35,188 nucleotides of DNA from Acidobacteriota bacterium (lineage in GTDB: Bacteria > Acidobacteriota > Polarisedimenticolia > J045), in the NCBI GenBank assembly GCA_027021395.1, contig JALUUK010000541.1:1-35188 (forward strand), in the 5' to 3' direction. Positions 10,220-18,400 of the stretch are shown here, one piece after another; within the stretch, counting starts at the first letter, position 1, and the number at the start of each line of letters is the position of its first letter. Made by a program: the position numbers and the translations under genes. The notes beneath the pieces are model-generated. The model ran no database searches. It was not told the DNA's origin and saw only the letters and a list, made by a program, of their open reading frames with translations.

Positions 10220-11632
10220 GTGGCCTTGATACTCGTCGTCGACGATGAAGCGGGGATCCGCGAGATGTTGCGAGCCGTGCTCGAGGAGGACGGCCATCGC
10301 GTCCAAGTCGCAGAACATGCCGAGTCCGCCCTAGCTCGGGTGCTCGACGAGGGAGCCGATCTGCTCATCACCGACATCTCCATGCCGGGAATGAGTGGGG
10401 TGGAACTGCTAGAGGCCATCAAGAGGCAGGGACGCGAAATCCCGGCCATCGTGATCACGGCCTTCGGATCGAAAGAGTCTGCCATCGAGGCCATGCGTCA
10501 GGGAGCAGTGAACTATCTAGAAAAGCCCTTCGATGTCGAAGAAATGCGCATGCATGTTCGCCGGGCGCTCGGCCAACAGCGTTTGACCGACGAGAACCGG
10601 CGTCTGCGCGCGACGCTTCAGGTCGAAGCCGATATCATCGGGCGTTCTTCCGCCATTCGGGACGTCAAGAGCCTCGTCGAGCGCATTGCTCCGACCGATA
10701 GCACGGTCTTGATCACGGGTGAATCCGGCACCGGCAAGGAAGTCGTCGCTCGCGCGATTCACGCAGCATCGAACCGCGGCGATCAACCCTTCGTTTCGGT
10801 CAACTGCGGAGCCATTCCCGACCACCTGCTCGAGTCGGAACTCTTCGGTGCCATCCGAGGGGCCTACACGGGGGCGGACAAGGATCGCCGCGGCCTCGTG
10901 CAGGCGGCGGACGGGGGCACGCTCTTTCTCGATGAGATCGGCGACATGCCGCACGAAATGCAGGTCAAGCTGCTGCGCGTGCTGCAGGAAAGGTGCATCC
11001 GCCGCGTGGGCGGAACCGAAGAAGTCCCCGTCGACGTACGCATTCTGACGGCGACCCATCAGGACCTGGAAACGCTGGTGCGAGACAAGGTCTTTCGGGA
11101 AGATCTCTACTACAGAATCAACGTGATTCGCGTCGCCGTTCCGGCTCTTCGAGAGCGAAGAGACGATATTCCGGAGTTCGTCTACCGCTTCGCCGAAAAG
11201 CACGCCGAAAGCATGGGAAGGCGGGTCACGGGTTTCGAGCCCGGGTTCATCGATGCGCTCTGCTCGCACTCTTGGCCCGGGAACGTCAGAGAACTCGAGA
11301 ACGTCGTGGAAAGGGCCGTGGCGCTCTCGACGGGGGAGAGGCTCGAGAAGTCCTCTCTCGATCCGATGCTCTTCTGCGGAGATCGGCGCGAGCGAAGCGG
11401 CTCTCAGCAAGCGACTCTCGACGATATCGGCGACATCGAAGAGCACCTCGAGTCGGAAAGAAAGCGCTTCATGGAAGAAGCGCTACTCGCCTGTGGGTCG
11501 GTGCAAACGAAGGCCGCAGAGCGACTCGGCATGACGACGCGCTCGTTTCGTTACTTCGCTCGCAAGTACGGCTTGCTTCGTTCCGCCGGACAGGCAGAAG
11601 AGGAAGTCCACGCAACGTCGCACGAGGATTGA
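10220..11632 (+). CDS. pilR: Sigma-54-dependent response regulator, PilR-like
   Basis: Receiver [17 protein letters not shown]+ [21 protein letters not shown] loop; C-terminal Fis-type HTH; GTG start. Confidence 0.92.
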   Translation: MALILVVDDEAGIREMLRAVLEEDGHRVQVAEHAESALARVLDEGADLLITDISMPGMSGVELLEAIKRQGREIPAIVITAFGSKESAIEAMRQGAVNYLEKPFDVEEMRMHVRRALGQQRLTDENRRLRATLQVEADIIGRSSAIRDVKSLVERIAPTDSTVLITGESGTGKEVVARAIHAASNRGDQPFVSVNCGAIPDHLLESELFGAIRGAYTGADKDRRGLVQAADGGTLFLDEIGDMPHEMQVKLLRVLQERCIRRVGGTEEVPVDVRILTATHQDLETLVRDKVFREDLYYRINVIRVAVPALRERRDDIPEFVYRFAEKHAESMGRRVTGFEPGFIDALCSHSWPGNVRELENVVERAVALSTGERLEKSSLDPMLFCGDRRERSGSQQATLDDIGDIEEHLESERKRFMEEALLACGSVQTKAAERLGMTTRSFRYFARKYGLLRSAGQAEEEVHATSHED

Positions 11633-11839
11633 CCGCTCTCTTTCGTTTCGATGGCAAGGCGTTCGATACGTCCGGAAACGGTCGCTTGGAACATCTGCGA
11701 ACGGCTTCGACAAAGGCGGAAAATACGTTCGTTCGTAGCCCGTTCGGGGAGCGGAAGGCGGACGGACACTCATTGTCAGTATCTCTGGCATTGGGCGTCA
11801 CTTCCACGAAAAGGGAAAGCGGGGCGACTTCCGTGGTGG

Positions 11840-11864
11840 CGGCGTAACTCTCTTTCTTACGCCG
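11840..11864. promoter_or_regulatory. 8-bp perfect dyad CGGCGTAA-N9-TTACGCCG, candidate activator (PilR-type) enhancer site
   Basis: Perfect inverted repeat centred about 58 bp upstream of the GC of a sigma-54 -24/-12 element. Confidence 0.35.
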
Positions 11865-11896
11865 TGTTATGTGCCGGACCCTTCATCTTCCTGCTG

Positions 11897-11912
11897 TGGC
11901 ATCGGGGTTGCT
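11897..11912 (+). promoter_or_regulatory. Sigma-54 (-24/-12) promoter for pilin 1
   Basis: TGGCATCGGGGTTGCT: GG and GC separated by exactly 10 bp, close to TGGCACGN4TTGCW; pilR immediately upstream, pilin gene downstream. Confidence 0.75.
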
Positions 11913-11950
11913 AAGAGTGGGGTGACTCTAATTAGGGAGGTGACACGAAC

Positions 11951-12421
11951 ATGCGACGGATCAATCGGAAGGAAAGTGGTTTCACACTGATCGAGCTGCT
12001 CATCGTGGTAGCGATCATCGGCATCATCGCGGCCATCGCGATTCCGAACCTGCTGAACGCAATCGATCGCGGTAAGCAGAAGCGCACCATGGCGGATTGC
12101 CGCTCGATCGGTACATCGGTCGAAGCCTACTCCGTGGACAACAACTTCTATCCCAACCGGGGGAGCCTCAGTTCCTTGGTGACCGTCAACGGCAACGTCG
12201 ATCAGGACATCGAGCCGGTGTACATCAAGAAGGCTCCGGAGCAGGACGGCTGGGGAACCGATTTCTACTACGGTTCCGACCGCAATGACTACACCGTGCG
12301 TTCCTACGGTAAGGATGGAACGTCTACGACGGCTACCGGTGGAAAGACCACTGACTTCAACGCGGACATCATCTTCTCCGATGGTTCCTTCTTGCAGTGG
12401 CCTGAAGGTCAGCAGCAGTAA
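11951..12421 (+). CDS. pilA: Type IV pilin / GspG-like major pilin, paralogue 1
   Basis: Prepilin motif KESG|FTLIELLIVVAIIGIIAAIAIPNLLNAI; C-terminal DGWGTDFYYGSDRNDYTVRSYGKDG; strong SD GGAGGTGA. Confidence 0.93.
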   Translation: MRRINRKESGFTLIELLIVVAIIGIIAAIAIPNLLNAIDRGKQKRTMADCRSIGTSVEAYSVDNNFYPNRGSLSSLVTVNGNVDQDIEPVYIKKAPEQDGWGTDFYYGSDRNDYTVRSYGKDGTSTTATGGKTTDFNADIIFSDGSFLQWPEGQQQ

Positions 12422-12436
12422 GTCGATCGGAAGGCG

Positions 12437-12480
12437 GCCGGGGCATCGGGTGTCATGACCCGCCCCGGCTCTCTTTCTGT
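12437..12480 (+). terminator. Intrinsic terminator/attenuator after pilin 1
   Basis: GCCGGGG-CAT-CGGGT-GTCATG-ACCCG-CCCCGGC hairpin followed by TCTCTTTCTGT. Confidence 0.6.
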
Positions 12481-12516
12481 CTACCCGTCGACTCGGGAAA
12501 AATGGGAGGGTAGCCG

Positions 12517-12981
12517 ATGAAGACGAATCTGCAGAAGACGGTTGCTCGAGGTGATGGTGGCTTCACGCTGATCGAACTGCTCGTGGTCGTGGCCATCATC
12601 GGAATCATCTCGGCGGCAGCGGTCACCAACATGCAGAGCGCATTGGATAAATCCCGCCAGCGAAAAACCTTGGCGAACATGCGTAACCTATCGACCGCGA
12701 TTTCGGCCTACAACACCGACTACAGCGAGTTGCCGGGCAATGGCTTGACGGCCTCCGAACTCGAGGACCTGCTCGAAGGCAATGTCTTCAACACCGTCGA
12801 TGCTACGGATGCCTGGGGCTACGATCTGGCCTACAGCAGCAACGCGGGAAGCTACACCGTCGAGAGCTACGCGCGTGACGGTGCCGACGGTCCAGCGAAT
12901 ATCACACCGGCCACGAAGACCGATTTCGACAACGACATGGTCTTGGTGGACGGGCGTTTTCTAAATAGCCCGGAGATCTGA
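12517..12981 (+). CDS. Type IV pilin / GspG-like pilin, paralogue 2 (Pro22 replaced by Thr)
   Basis: DGG|FTLIELLVVVAIIGIISAAAVTNMQSAL; C-terminal DAWGYDLAYSSNAGSYTVESYARDGADG. Confidence 0.92.
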   Translation: MKTNLQKTVARGDGGFTLIELLVVVAIIGIISAAAVTNMQSALDKSRQRKTLANMRNLSTAISAYNTDYSELPGNGLTASELEDLLEGNVFNTVDATDAWGYDLAYSSNAGSYTVESYARDGADGPANITPATKTDFDNDMVLVDGRFLNSPEI

Positions 12982-13028
12982 CGGGACGGTAAGGCTTGGT
13001 CTCTGTTCGGTTTTCGGGACGCAAAACG

Positions 13029-13064
13029 GTTCTCCCCGCAAAAATGGGGAGAACTTTCTTTTTT
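13029..13064 (+). terminator. Strong rho-independent terminator after pilin 2
   Basis: GTTCTCCCC-GCAAAAAT-GGGGAGAAC (9-bp perfect stem) followed by TTTCTTTTTT. Confidence 0.9.
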
Positions 13065-13102
13065 GTCCGAAGATTCTCGGCACCGTGCCGCTCCGGTCGG
13101 AA

Positions 13103-13119
13103 CGGCACGAAATCTTGCA
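13103..13119 (+). promoter_or_regulatory. Sigma-54-like element upstream of pilin 3 with a spacer one bp too long
   Basis: CGGCACGAAATCTTGCA: both half-elements good, but GG to GC spacing is 11 rather than 10. Confidence 0.35.
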
Positions 13120-13204
13120 TAATATACGGCCGGTCCGCCTAAATATTTTTCACCTTCGGGATGGGTTCACCGTACTTTTCTGATCGTCGACGAGGTCGTG
13201 GCGA

Positions 13205-13330
13205 CCGCTGAGAGGCCGGGGTAGTCTCAGCGGGAGTCGTCGGGCCATCGGATCGGGTCGGCCGGGGCGGCCCGAATCCTGTGTTTCGTCGCAAGAAAGC
13301 GCGCGACGCCTAGGCGATGGTGCCCCGGCC
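13205..13330 (+). promoter_or_regulatory. Structured 5' leader of pilin 3 with alternative pairings
   Basis: Hairpin CCGCTGAGA-N11-TCTCAGCGG (13205-13233) with loop containing GGCCGGGG (13214-13221); second GGCCGGGG(C) at 13260-13268; single complementary (G)CCCCGGCC at 13322-13330; inner CGTCGC/GCGACG stem. Confidence 0.4.
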
Positions 13331-13386
13331 TGCGTAGGTAAGAAGGTCGAGCAACACACATTATCTTGCATGGAGGTATCGATACG

Positions 13387-13872
13387 ATGAGCGGCCACGC
13401 TGATTCTTCCAACCGAAAGAACCGTTCCCAAGCCGGGTTCACCCTGATCGAGATGCTCATCGTCGTGGCGATCATCGCCATGATTGCAGCGATCGCCGTA
13501 CCGCAGATCATGACGGCGATGCAGAAAGGCCGCGTGGCGACCACGCAGCAGGCGATGAGATCGCTCGCTCAGGCTCTGGCCGAATACAGCCTGAAACACG
13601 CCGAGTTTCCCAAGATTGGAGATACCGCAAGCCTCGTCCCCGTTGGAGACGGCTTGATCAACGGGCTGATCGCCGAGTCTTCCTACGACAAGCTCAACGC
13701 CGAAGATTCCTGGGGACGGCCCATCTACTACGGCTCGGACGGGATCAACTTCACCTTGCGATCCTATTCGCAAAACGGCGAACTCGACCCGGCGACGGGA
13801 GAGGAGAACCCCAGCGACCCCAATGCCGACATCATCTGCATCAACGGGAATTTTCAGCAAGTTCCCAAGTGA
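13387..13872 (+). CDS. Type IV pilin / GspG-like pilin, paralogue 3
   Basis: MSGHADSSNRKNRSQAG|FTLIEMLIVVAIIAMIAAIAVPQIMTAM; C-terminal DSWGRPIYYGSDGINFTLRSYSQNG; SD GGAGGT. Confidence 0.92.
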   Translation: MSGHADSSNRKNRSQAGFTLIEMLIVVAIIAMIAAIAVPQIMTAMQKGRVATTQQAMRSLAQALAEYSLKHAEFPKIGDTASLVPVGDGLINGLIAESSYDKLNAEDSWGRPIYYGSDGINFTLRSYSQNGELDPATGEENPSDPNADIICINGNFQQVPK

Positions 13873-13932
13873 CGGGACGGCGCTTGCTTGACCCTAGGTC
13901 AGGCATGAATCGGGGTATGGGTTGTTCTTTCG

Positions 13933-13962
13933 GGCTCCGGGGTTCATCGTGACCTCGGAGCC
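13933..13962 (+). terminator. Hairpin terminator after pilin 3
   Basis: GGCTCCGGGGT-TCATCGTG-ACCTCGGAGCC, 11-bp stem (one G-T wobble) followed by TGATTCTTG; weak T-tract. Confidence 0.5.
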
Positions 13963-13968
13963 TGATTC

Positions 13969-15453
13969 TTGACTCGACCGAGCAGACGACACTTTCGTTG
14001 GGTACCGGTACTCACCACCGCCGCCGTGGGCGGCGGTGTGGGTGCGATTCATTTCGGATTCATTCCCGACGACCTCTACATCTACCTGACCATGACGCGC
14101 AACGTTCTCGCCGGCGACGGCTGGGGTTTTGCGCCGGGCGAGGCCGTCAACGTGGCCTCATCGCCGGCGTGGTTCGCATGGCTTCTTTTCCTAGGCAAGT
14201 GCTTCGGTGTGGAAACGTTGGCTCCTCGCCTGTCGTCGGGCCTCTTCACGATGGTGGGGATCGGCCTCGCTGCAGGGTTCGCACAGCGCCTCGCCGGGCG
14301 CAGTGCCGCCGGATGGTTGGCGGGCTCGCTCTTGGCGTTTGACGTTTGGATCGGGCGGTGGTGCTGGAGCGGCATGGAGACCGGGGCGACGGTCGCGCTC
14401 GTCGTTGCCTTCGTTTGGCTGCGATACGAGGCTCGACCCGGGCGGGGAGCGGACCGAATCGCTTCTTTGCTCTTGGGCGTCGGGCCGCTGCTACGGCCTG
14501 AACTCGTGCTCTTGGCGGTCGTCTCGCTCAGCGTCGACACCCTGAGGTTCGTCATCGAGCGGGATCGCGCGCGTCTCGCGCGTCTCGCCTGGGATCTCGG
14601 CTCGTTGGTGCTGGTGGGAGGGATCTGGCTGGCCGTCTCTGCGAGCATTTGGGGTTCGCCGATTCCGGCCACGATGGTTGCCAAAGGGTCGCTCGGTGCT
14701 TCGCATCTTTCCGCTTGGCGGGCCGGCCTTAGGGTCTTGGCCGTGATCGGTTCTTCTCAAGGAGCGATCGCCATACTCGCCGTCCTCCTGGGCTTGGGCT
14801 TTTTGCGCAAGGGGACGCGCCGCAGCGACGTGGCCGCGATCATCTTGGGCATGACGGCGTTGCTGGTGTTGGTTTACGCACTGCGCCACGTGACGGTCTA
14901 TACGCGCTATGCTCTGCCGGTGAGCATCCTGCTGACGGTTCTCGGTGCGGCGGCTTTGCTCGACTCGCGTGCGGCGAGTCGCCTGCGGGGGGTGTGCGCA
15001 TGCCTCGTCTTGTCGGTGAGCGCAGCATGGAATCTGGGATTCGGAGCGCAAGTGGTATGGCCCGGAACCAAGGCTTACGCACGTTCGATGAATGAGATGG
15101 TATTGCCGCTCGTCGATGAGTTGCGGGAGAAGTCGAAACCCGGTGATGTCATCGCCGTGCCGAATATCGGAGCCTTCGGGTTTTTCTCCAAGAGACGCAT
15201 TCTCGATCTCAATGGACTGGCGACTCCCGACTTGGTTTCATACAAGCGCGAGGGGCGCTTGCGGGAATACCTCGAGCAGCATCCGCCGGATTGGTTGGTG
15301 GAGATCGAACCCTCGCCCCGACGGTGGGAGGCCGATCCGGGGCGTTTGATTCTTCGCCGCATCGGGGTGCATCGCTTTGACGGGATGTTCGTCACGCGAA
15401 AGGAACCGATGTACTACACGGTCTACAGAGTCGAGGGCCTGCGCCGACCATGA
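13969..15453 (+). CDS. Multi-TM glycosyltransferase, GT39/ArnT-like (GT-C fold)
   Basis: FIPDDLYIYLTMTRNVLAGDGWGFAPGEAVNVASSPAW (GT-C DD motif in first periplasmic loop), many TM segments, C-terminal IGAFGFFSKRRILDLNGL. TTG start uncertain. Confidence 0.7.
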   Translation: MTRPSRRHFRWVPVLTTAAVGGGVGAIHFGFIPDDLYIYLTMTRNVLAGDGWGFAPGEAVNVASSPAWFAWLLFLGKCFGVETLAPRLSSGLFTMVGIGLAAGFAQRLAGRSAAGWLAGSLLAFDVWIGRWCWSGMETGATVALVVAFVWLRYEARPGRGADRIASLLLGVGPLLRPELVLLAVVSLSVDTLRFVIERDRARLARLAWDLGSLVLVGGIWLAVSASIWGSPIPATMVAKGSLGASHLSAWRAGLRVLAVIGSSQGAIAILAVLLGLGFLRKGTRRSDVAAIILGMTALLVLVYALRHVTVYTRYALPVSILLTVLGAAALLDSRAASRLRGVCACLVLSVSAAWNLGFGAQVVWPGTKAYARSMNEMVLPLVDELREKSKPGDVIAVPNIGAFGFFSKRRILDLNGLATPDLVSYKREGRLREYLEQHPPDWLVEIEPSPRRWEADPGRLILRRIGVHRFDGMFVTRKEPMYYTVYRVEGLRRP

Positions 15454-18400
15454 AAGAAGGAAACTCTTCCGCGACGGCTTCGGCTCTGACGCTCGGCGCC
15501 GCGCTGGCTTTGGCCATGCTGGCTCCGCCCGAAGTCTACGAAGAGTCGGGAGCCTCCATCGCGCTCTTGCTGGCCCTCGGTTTTCTCGTAAGCCGCCCTG
15601 CGACGCGTGCCGCCGTTTGGATGGTCGGTGCCGGGCTTTTCGCGGCAAACCTCTTCGTTTCGCTCGCGCCGGGCCGAACGGTGTCATGGCTTCCGTATTT
15701 CGGCATCGTCTTTGCCGCTTTCGTGCTCGCTCGCTCGCTCGGAGCAGCAAGACGCGAGAGCCTGCATTTGCTGATGGCGGCTTGCGGTGCGGCGCTCGGC
15801 TTCTACGCGCTTGCGCAACGTTTTTTTCTGCTCGAACGCGATGCTCAGATCGCACGGGAATCCGGGGCTATGCCCCTGTTGCTGGCCCGCTTGGAGACGA
15901 GCCGACCCTTTGCGACTCACATGGTTCCCGCTTCGCTCGCCGGCGTCTTGGTGCTCGCGGCTTGCGCACTGCTGATCTGGGCTGAGAAGCGCCGCGCGCG
16001 CGACACGATGGCGTGGCGGAAGGAAAGGTGGTTGGTGGCCGCCTTGGCCTTGCCCATCGCAGCGGGTTTCTTGGTCACCGGCTCGCTGGGAGGGTGGGCG
16101 GGGTTGGCCGCAGCCGTGCTGGTCGTGCTGCGGCCGCGTCTCGGTGCACGTTCTCGGCGAGGCGTGCTCGCCGGTCTCGTTGGGCTCGTGTTGGTAGCGG
16201 CCGTCCTGATCGCGCTTCGGCCTGTTTCGGTCTTTGATTTCCAAGATCCGGACAATCCGCTGGTTCTGCGCGCAGGCAACTGGCGCGCGGCCGTGCTGAC
16301 GGCGGCGGAGGGCGGCCCGCTCGGCACCGGACTCGGCAGCTTCGGCTCGCTCTACCCCTCGGTGCGTCGTCTCGAAGACAACGAGACGCACTTCGTTCAC
16401 AACTCCTGGCTGCAACTGACGGTGGAGGGCGGGTTGCCTTTCGGCCTGCTCTTGATCTGGGGCGCAGTGATCCTGTGGCGGCGCGTCTCTTCCGAAAACG
16501 GATGGCAAGCATGCCTCGCCTTGGCGGCTCCGGTGGCCTTTGCCGTTCACAACCTCGTGGACTTTACGGCCTATCTTCCAGGAGTCGCGCTGCCGGCCGC
16601 GGTTTTGACGGGCTTTGCTTTTTCGACTTCGGCACGGGATCGCTCGCAGACGCTTGGCACTCCACTCGGGCTGCGCCTAGCGATCGTCGCAATGCTGATT
16701 CTATTCGCGGCGTTTTTTGCGGGCGAGTTTCTTGCGAAATCCGAGATTCGCCGGTTCAGCACCGAGATCAGCGAGATCGATGACGACGAGGTCGTGCGCC
16801 GCATGTCGGCGGCGAGCTTCGGCGCGCGATGGAATCCGCGCACGATGACTCACCTCGTGCGCGCAACGATGGGGCGTGAAGCGGGGCCCGGGCGGCCGCA
16901 GCCGCGCACGCGGGCATGGGTGGATCGTCTCACGGCCATGGACCCCCTCTCTCCAGTGCCTTGGGAACTTCTTGGAGATCTCGCGTTGATCGAAGGGCGG
17001 CCGGCGGAAGCGTGGCTGCACTACCGTCACGCTCTCGCTCGCTACCCGGTCGACGAGGAGGTGGCCCAAAAAATCGCGGGATTGCAAGAGGCGCTCGAGC
17101 GACGGGGTTTTCTAGAGGAAGCGGCTGAGAACTACGAAGCGCAGCCGATGGCGCGGGATTTCGTTTGGGAGAGTTGGGACGACCTGCTACTGATCATTGC
17201 CGTGGCGATGATCTCCGCACTTTTTTGGCAGCGACGCCGGTCGACGGGGGCGCCGGCCGAGGCCTTGGGGCTGGCGTTGCTTCTCCTGCTCGCACCGTGG
17301 GGGGAGGGGGGAGCGCTGCCCGGAGTTCGGTTCGGCTTGGCGCTGGTGATCACCGTCACGCTCGCGCTCTTCCTATGGCGCGATCGCAAGGATCACACCG
17401 CCCTTGCCGTTCCTCGGCCCGTGATCTCGCTGATCGGCGCCGTTTTGGTCGTGGCGGCGATGGCGGCGTTCTTTTCTCCCGCTCCGGCCGATGCGCGCGA
17501 TGGCTTTTCGACGCTTTTTCTGGCGCTTGCGGCGATGGCTCTATCGGCCGCTCTTGGGGCGAGGCACGCGGGTTGGCTGGAGATCATCGTTGGAGTCACC
17601 GGGCTCGCGGCCTCTTTGGCGGGTCTGCTTTGGTTGCTTCAAATCATGGCCCCTTGGCTGGGCATCGACCTTTCGAACGCGCCCGCACCCTTTTTCGTGC
17701 CGGCCGGCGGGCGACCGGTCGGCGACTTTTTGCATCCCGGACATCTTTCGACCTTTATCGTGGCCTGTGCGTTCGTGTTGCTCGCGAGCGGGATGGCGAC
17801 GCCGGTGCGCCGCTTTCGGCTGGCGCACGCCGCGCTGCTCTTGCTCTTGGGCACGGCGGGAATCGGAGCCATGGGCTTTCGCCGAGGCACCTTCGTGGCG
17901 CTGATCGCCGGAGCCTTGGCACTGGCGGCGATTTCCCGCTCGCGTCGCGTGAGGCGGGCAGCCTTGGCGGTGATCGCCGTCGGAGTCATGGTCGGTTTGC
18001 CGCTTCTGGCCTGGAGATTCTGGGGAGGGGAAGCGCACTCCGGGACGCGATTCGCCATCTGGCAGGCCTGCCTCGAAGCGAGCTGGATGCGACCTCTGCA
18101 AGGTTTCGGCCCCGGCGCCTTCGACGCCGTCTCGACGCACTTTTCCCTTTCGCACCCGCAGGAGTGGGTGCGCTACGGACGGGTTTTTCGCGGCCCTCAT
18201 TCCGACGCCATTCAAGCGATCTTGGCATTGGGCTGGCCCGGCGGGTTCTTGGCCATCGGAGCCTTCGCCTACTGCTGGTTGCGTGCGGGAAGGTACGCGA
18301 GGCAGGGGCATGCCGTGGTGGCCGGTCTGTTGGCCGCAGTGGCGGCGACCGGCGCGCACGCGCTCTTTGACGACCTCTACTCGGAGCGTCCGGCGTTGGC

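Noticed and set aside
10854-10877. GAYTGA instead of GAFTGA in the PilR AAA+ domain
   Set aside because: Phe to Tyr at this position is a known tolerated variant in sigma-54 activators, so not evidence of a defective regulator.
13011-13064. GGGACGCAAAACGG resembling the GEMM (c-di-GMP/cGAMP) riboswitch GGGACGCAAAGCC segment
   Set aside because: Lies at the 3' end of pilin 2 and runs straight into a strong intrinsic terminator; the other conserved GEMM elements are not seen nearby. A Rfam/Infernal scan would settle it.
14562-14586. Short tandem GCGCGTCTC x2 repeat
   Set aside because: Only two 9-bp units in frame within a coding region (RARLARLA); no sign of an expandable repeat or CRISPR.
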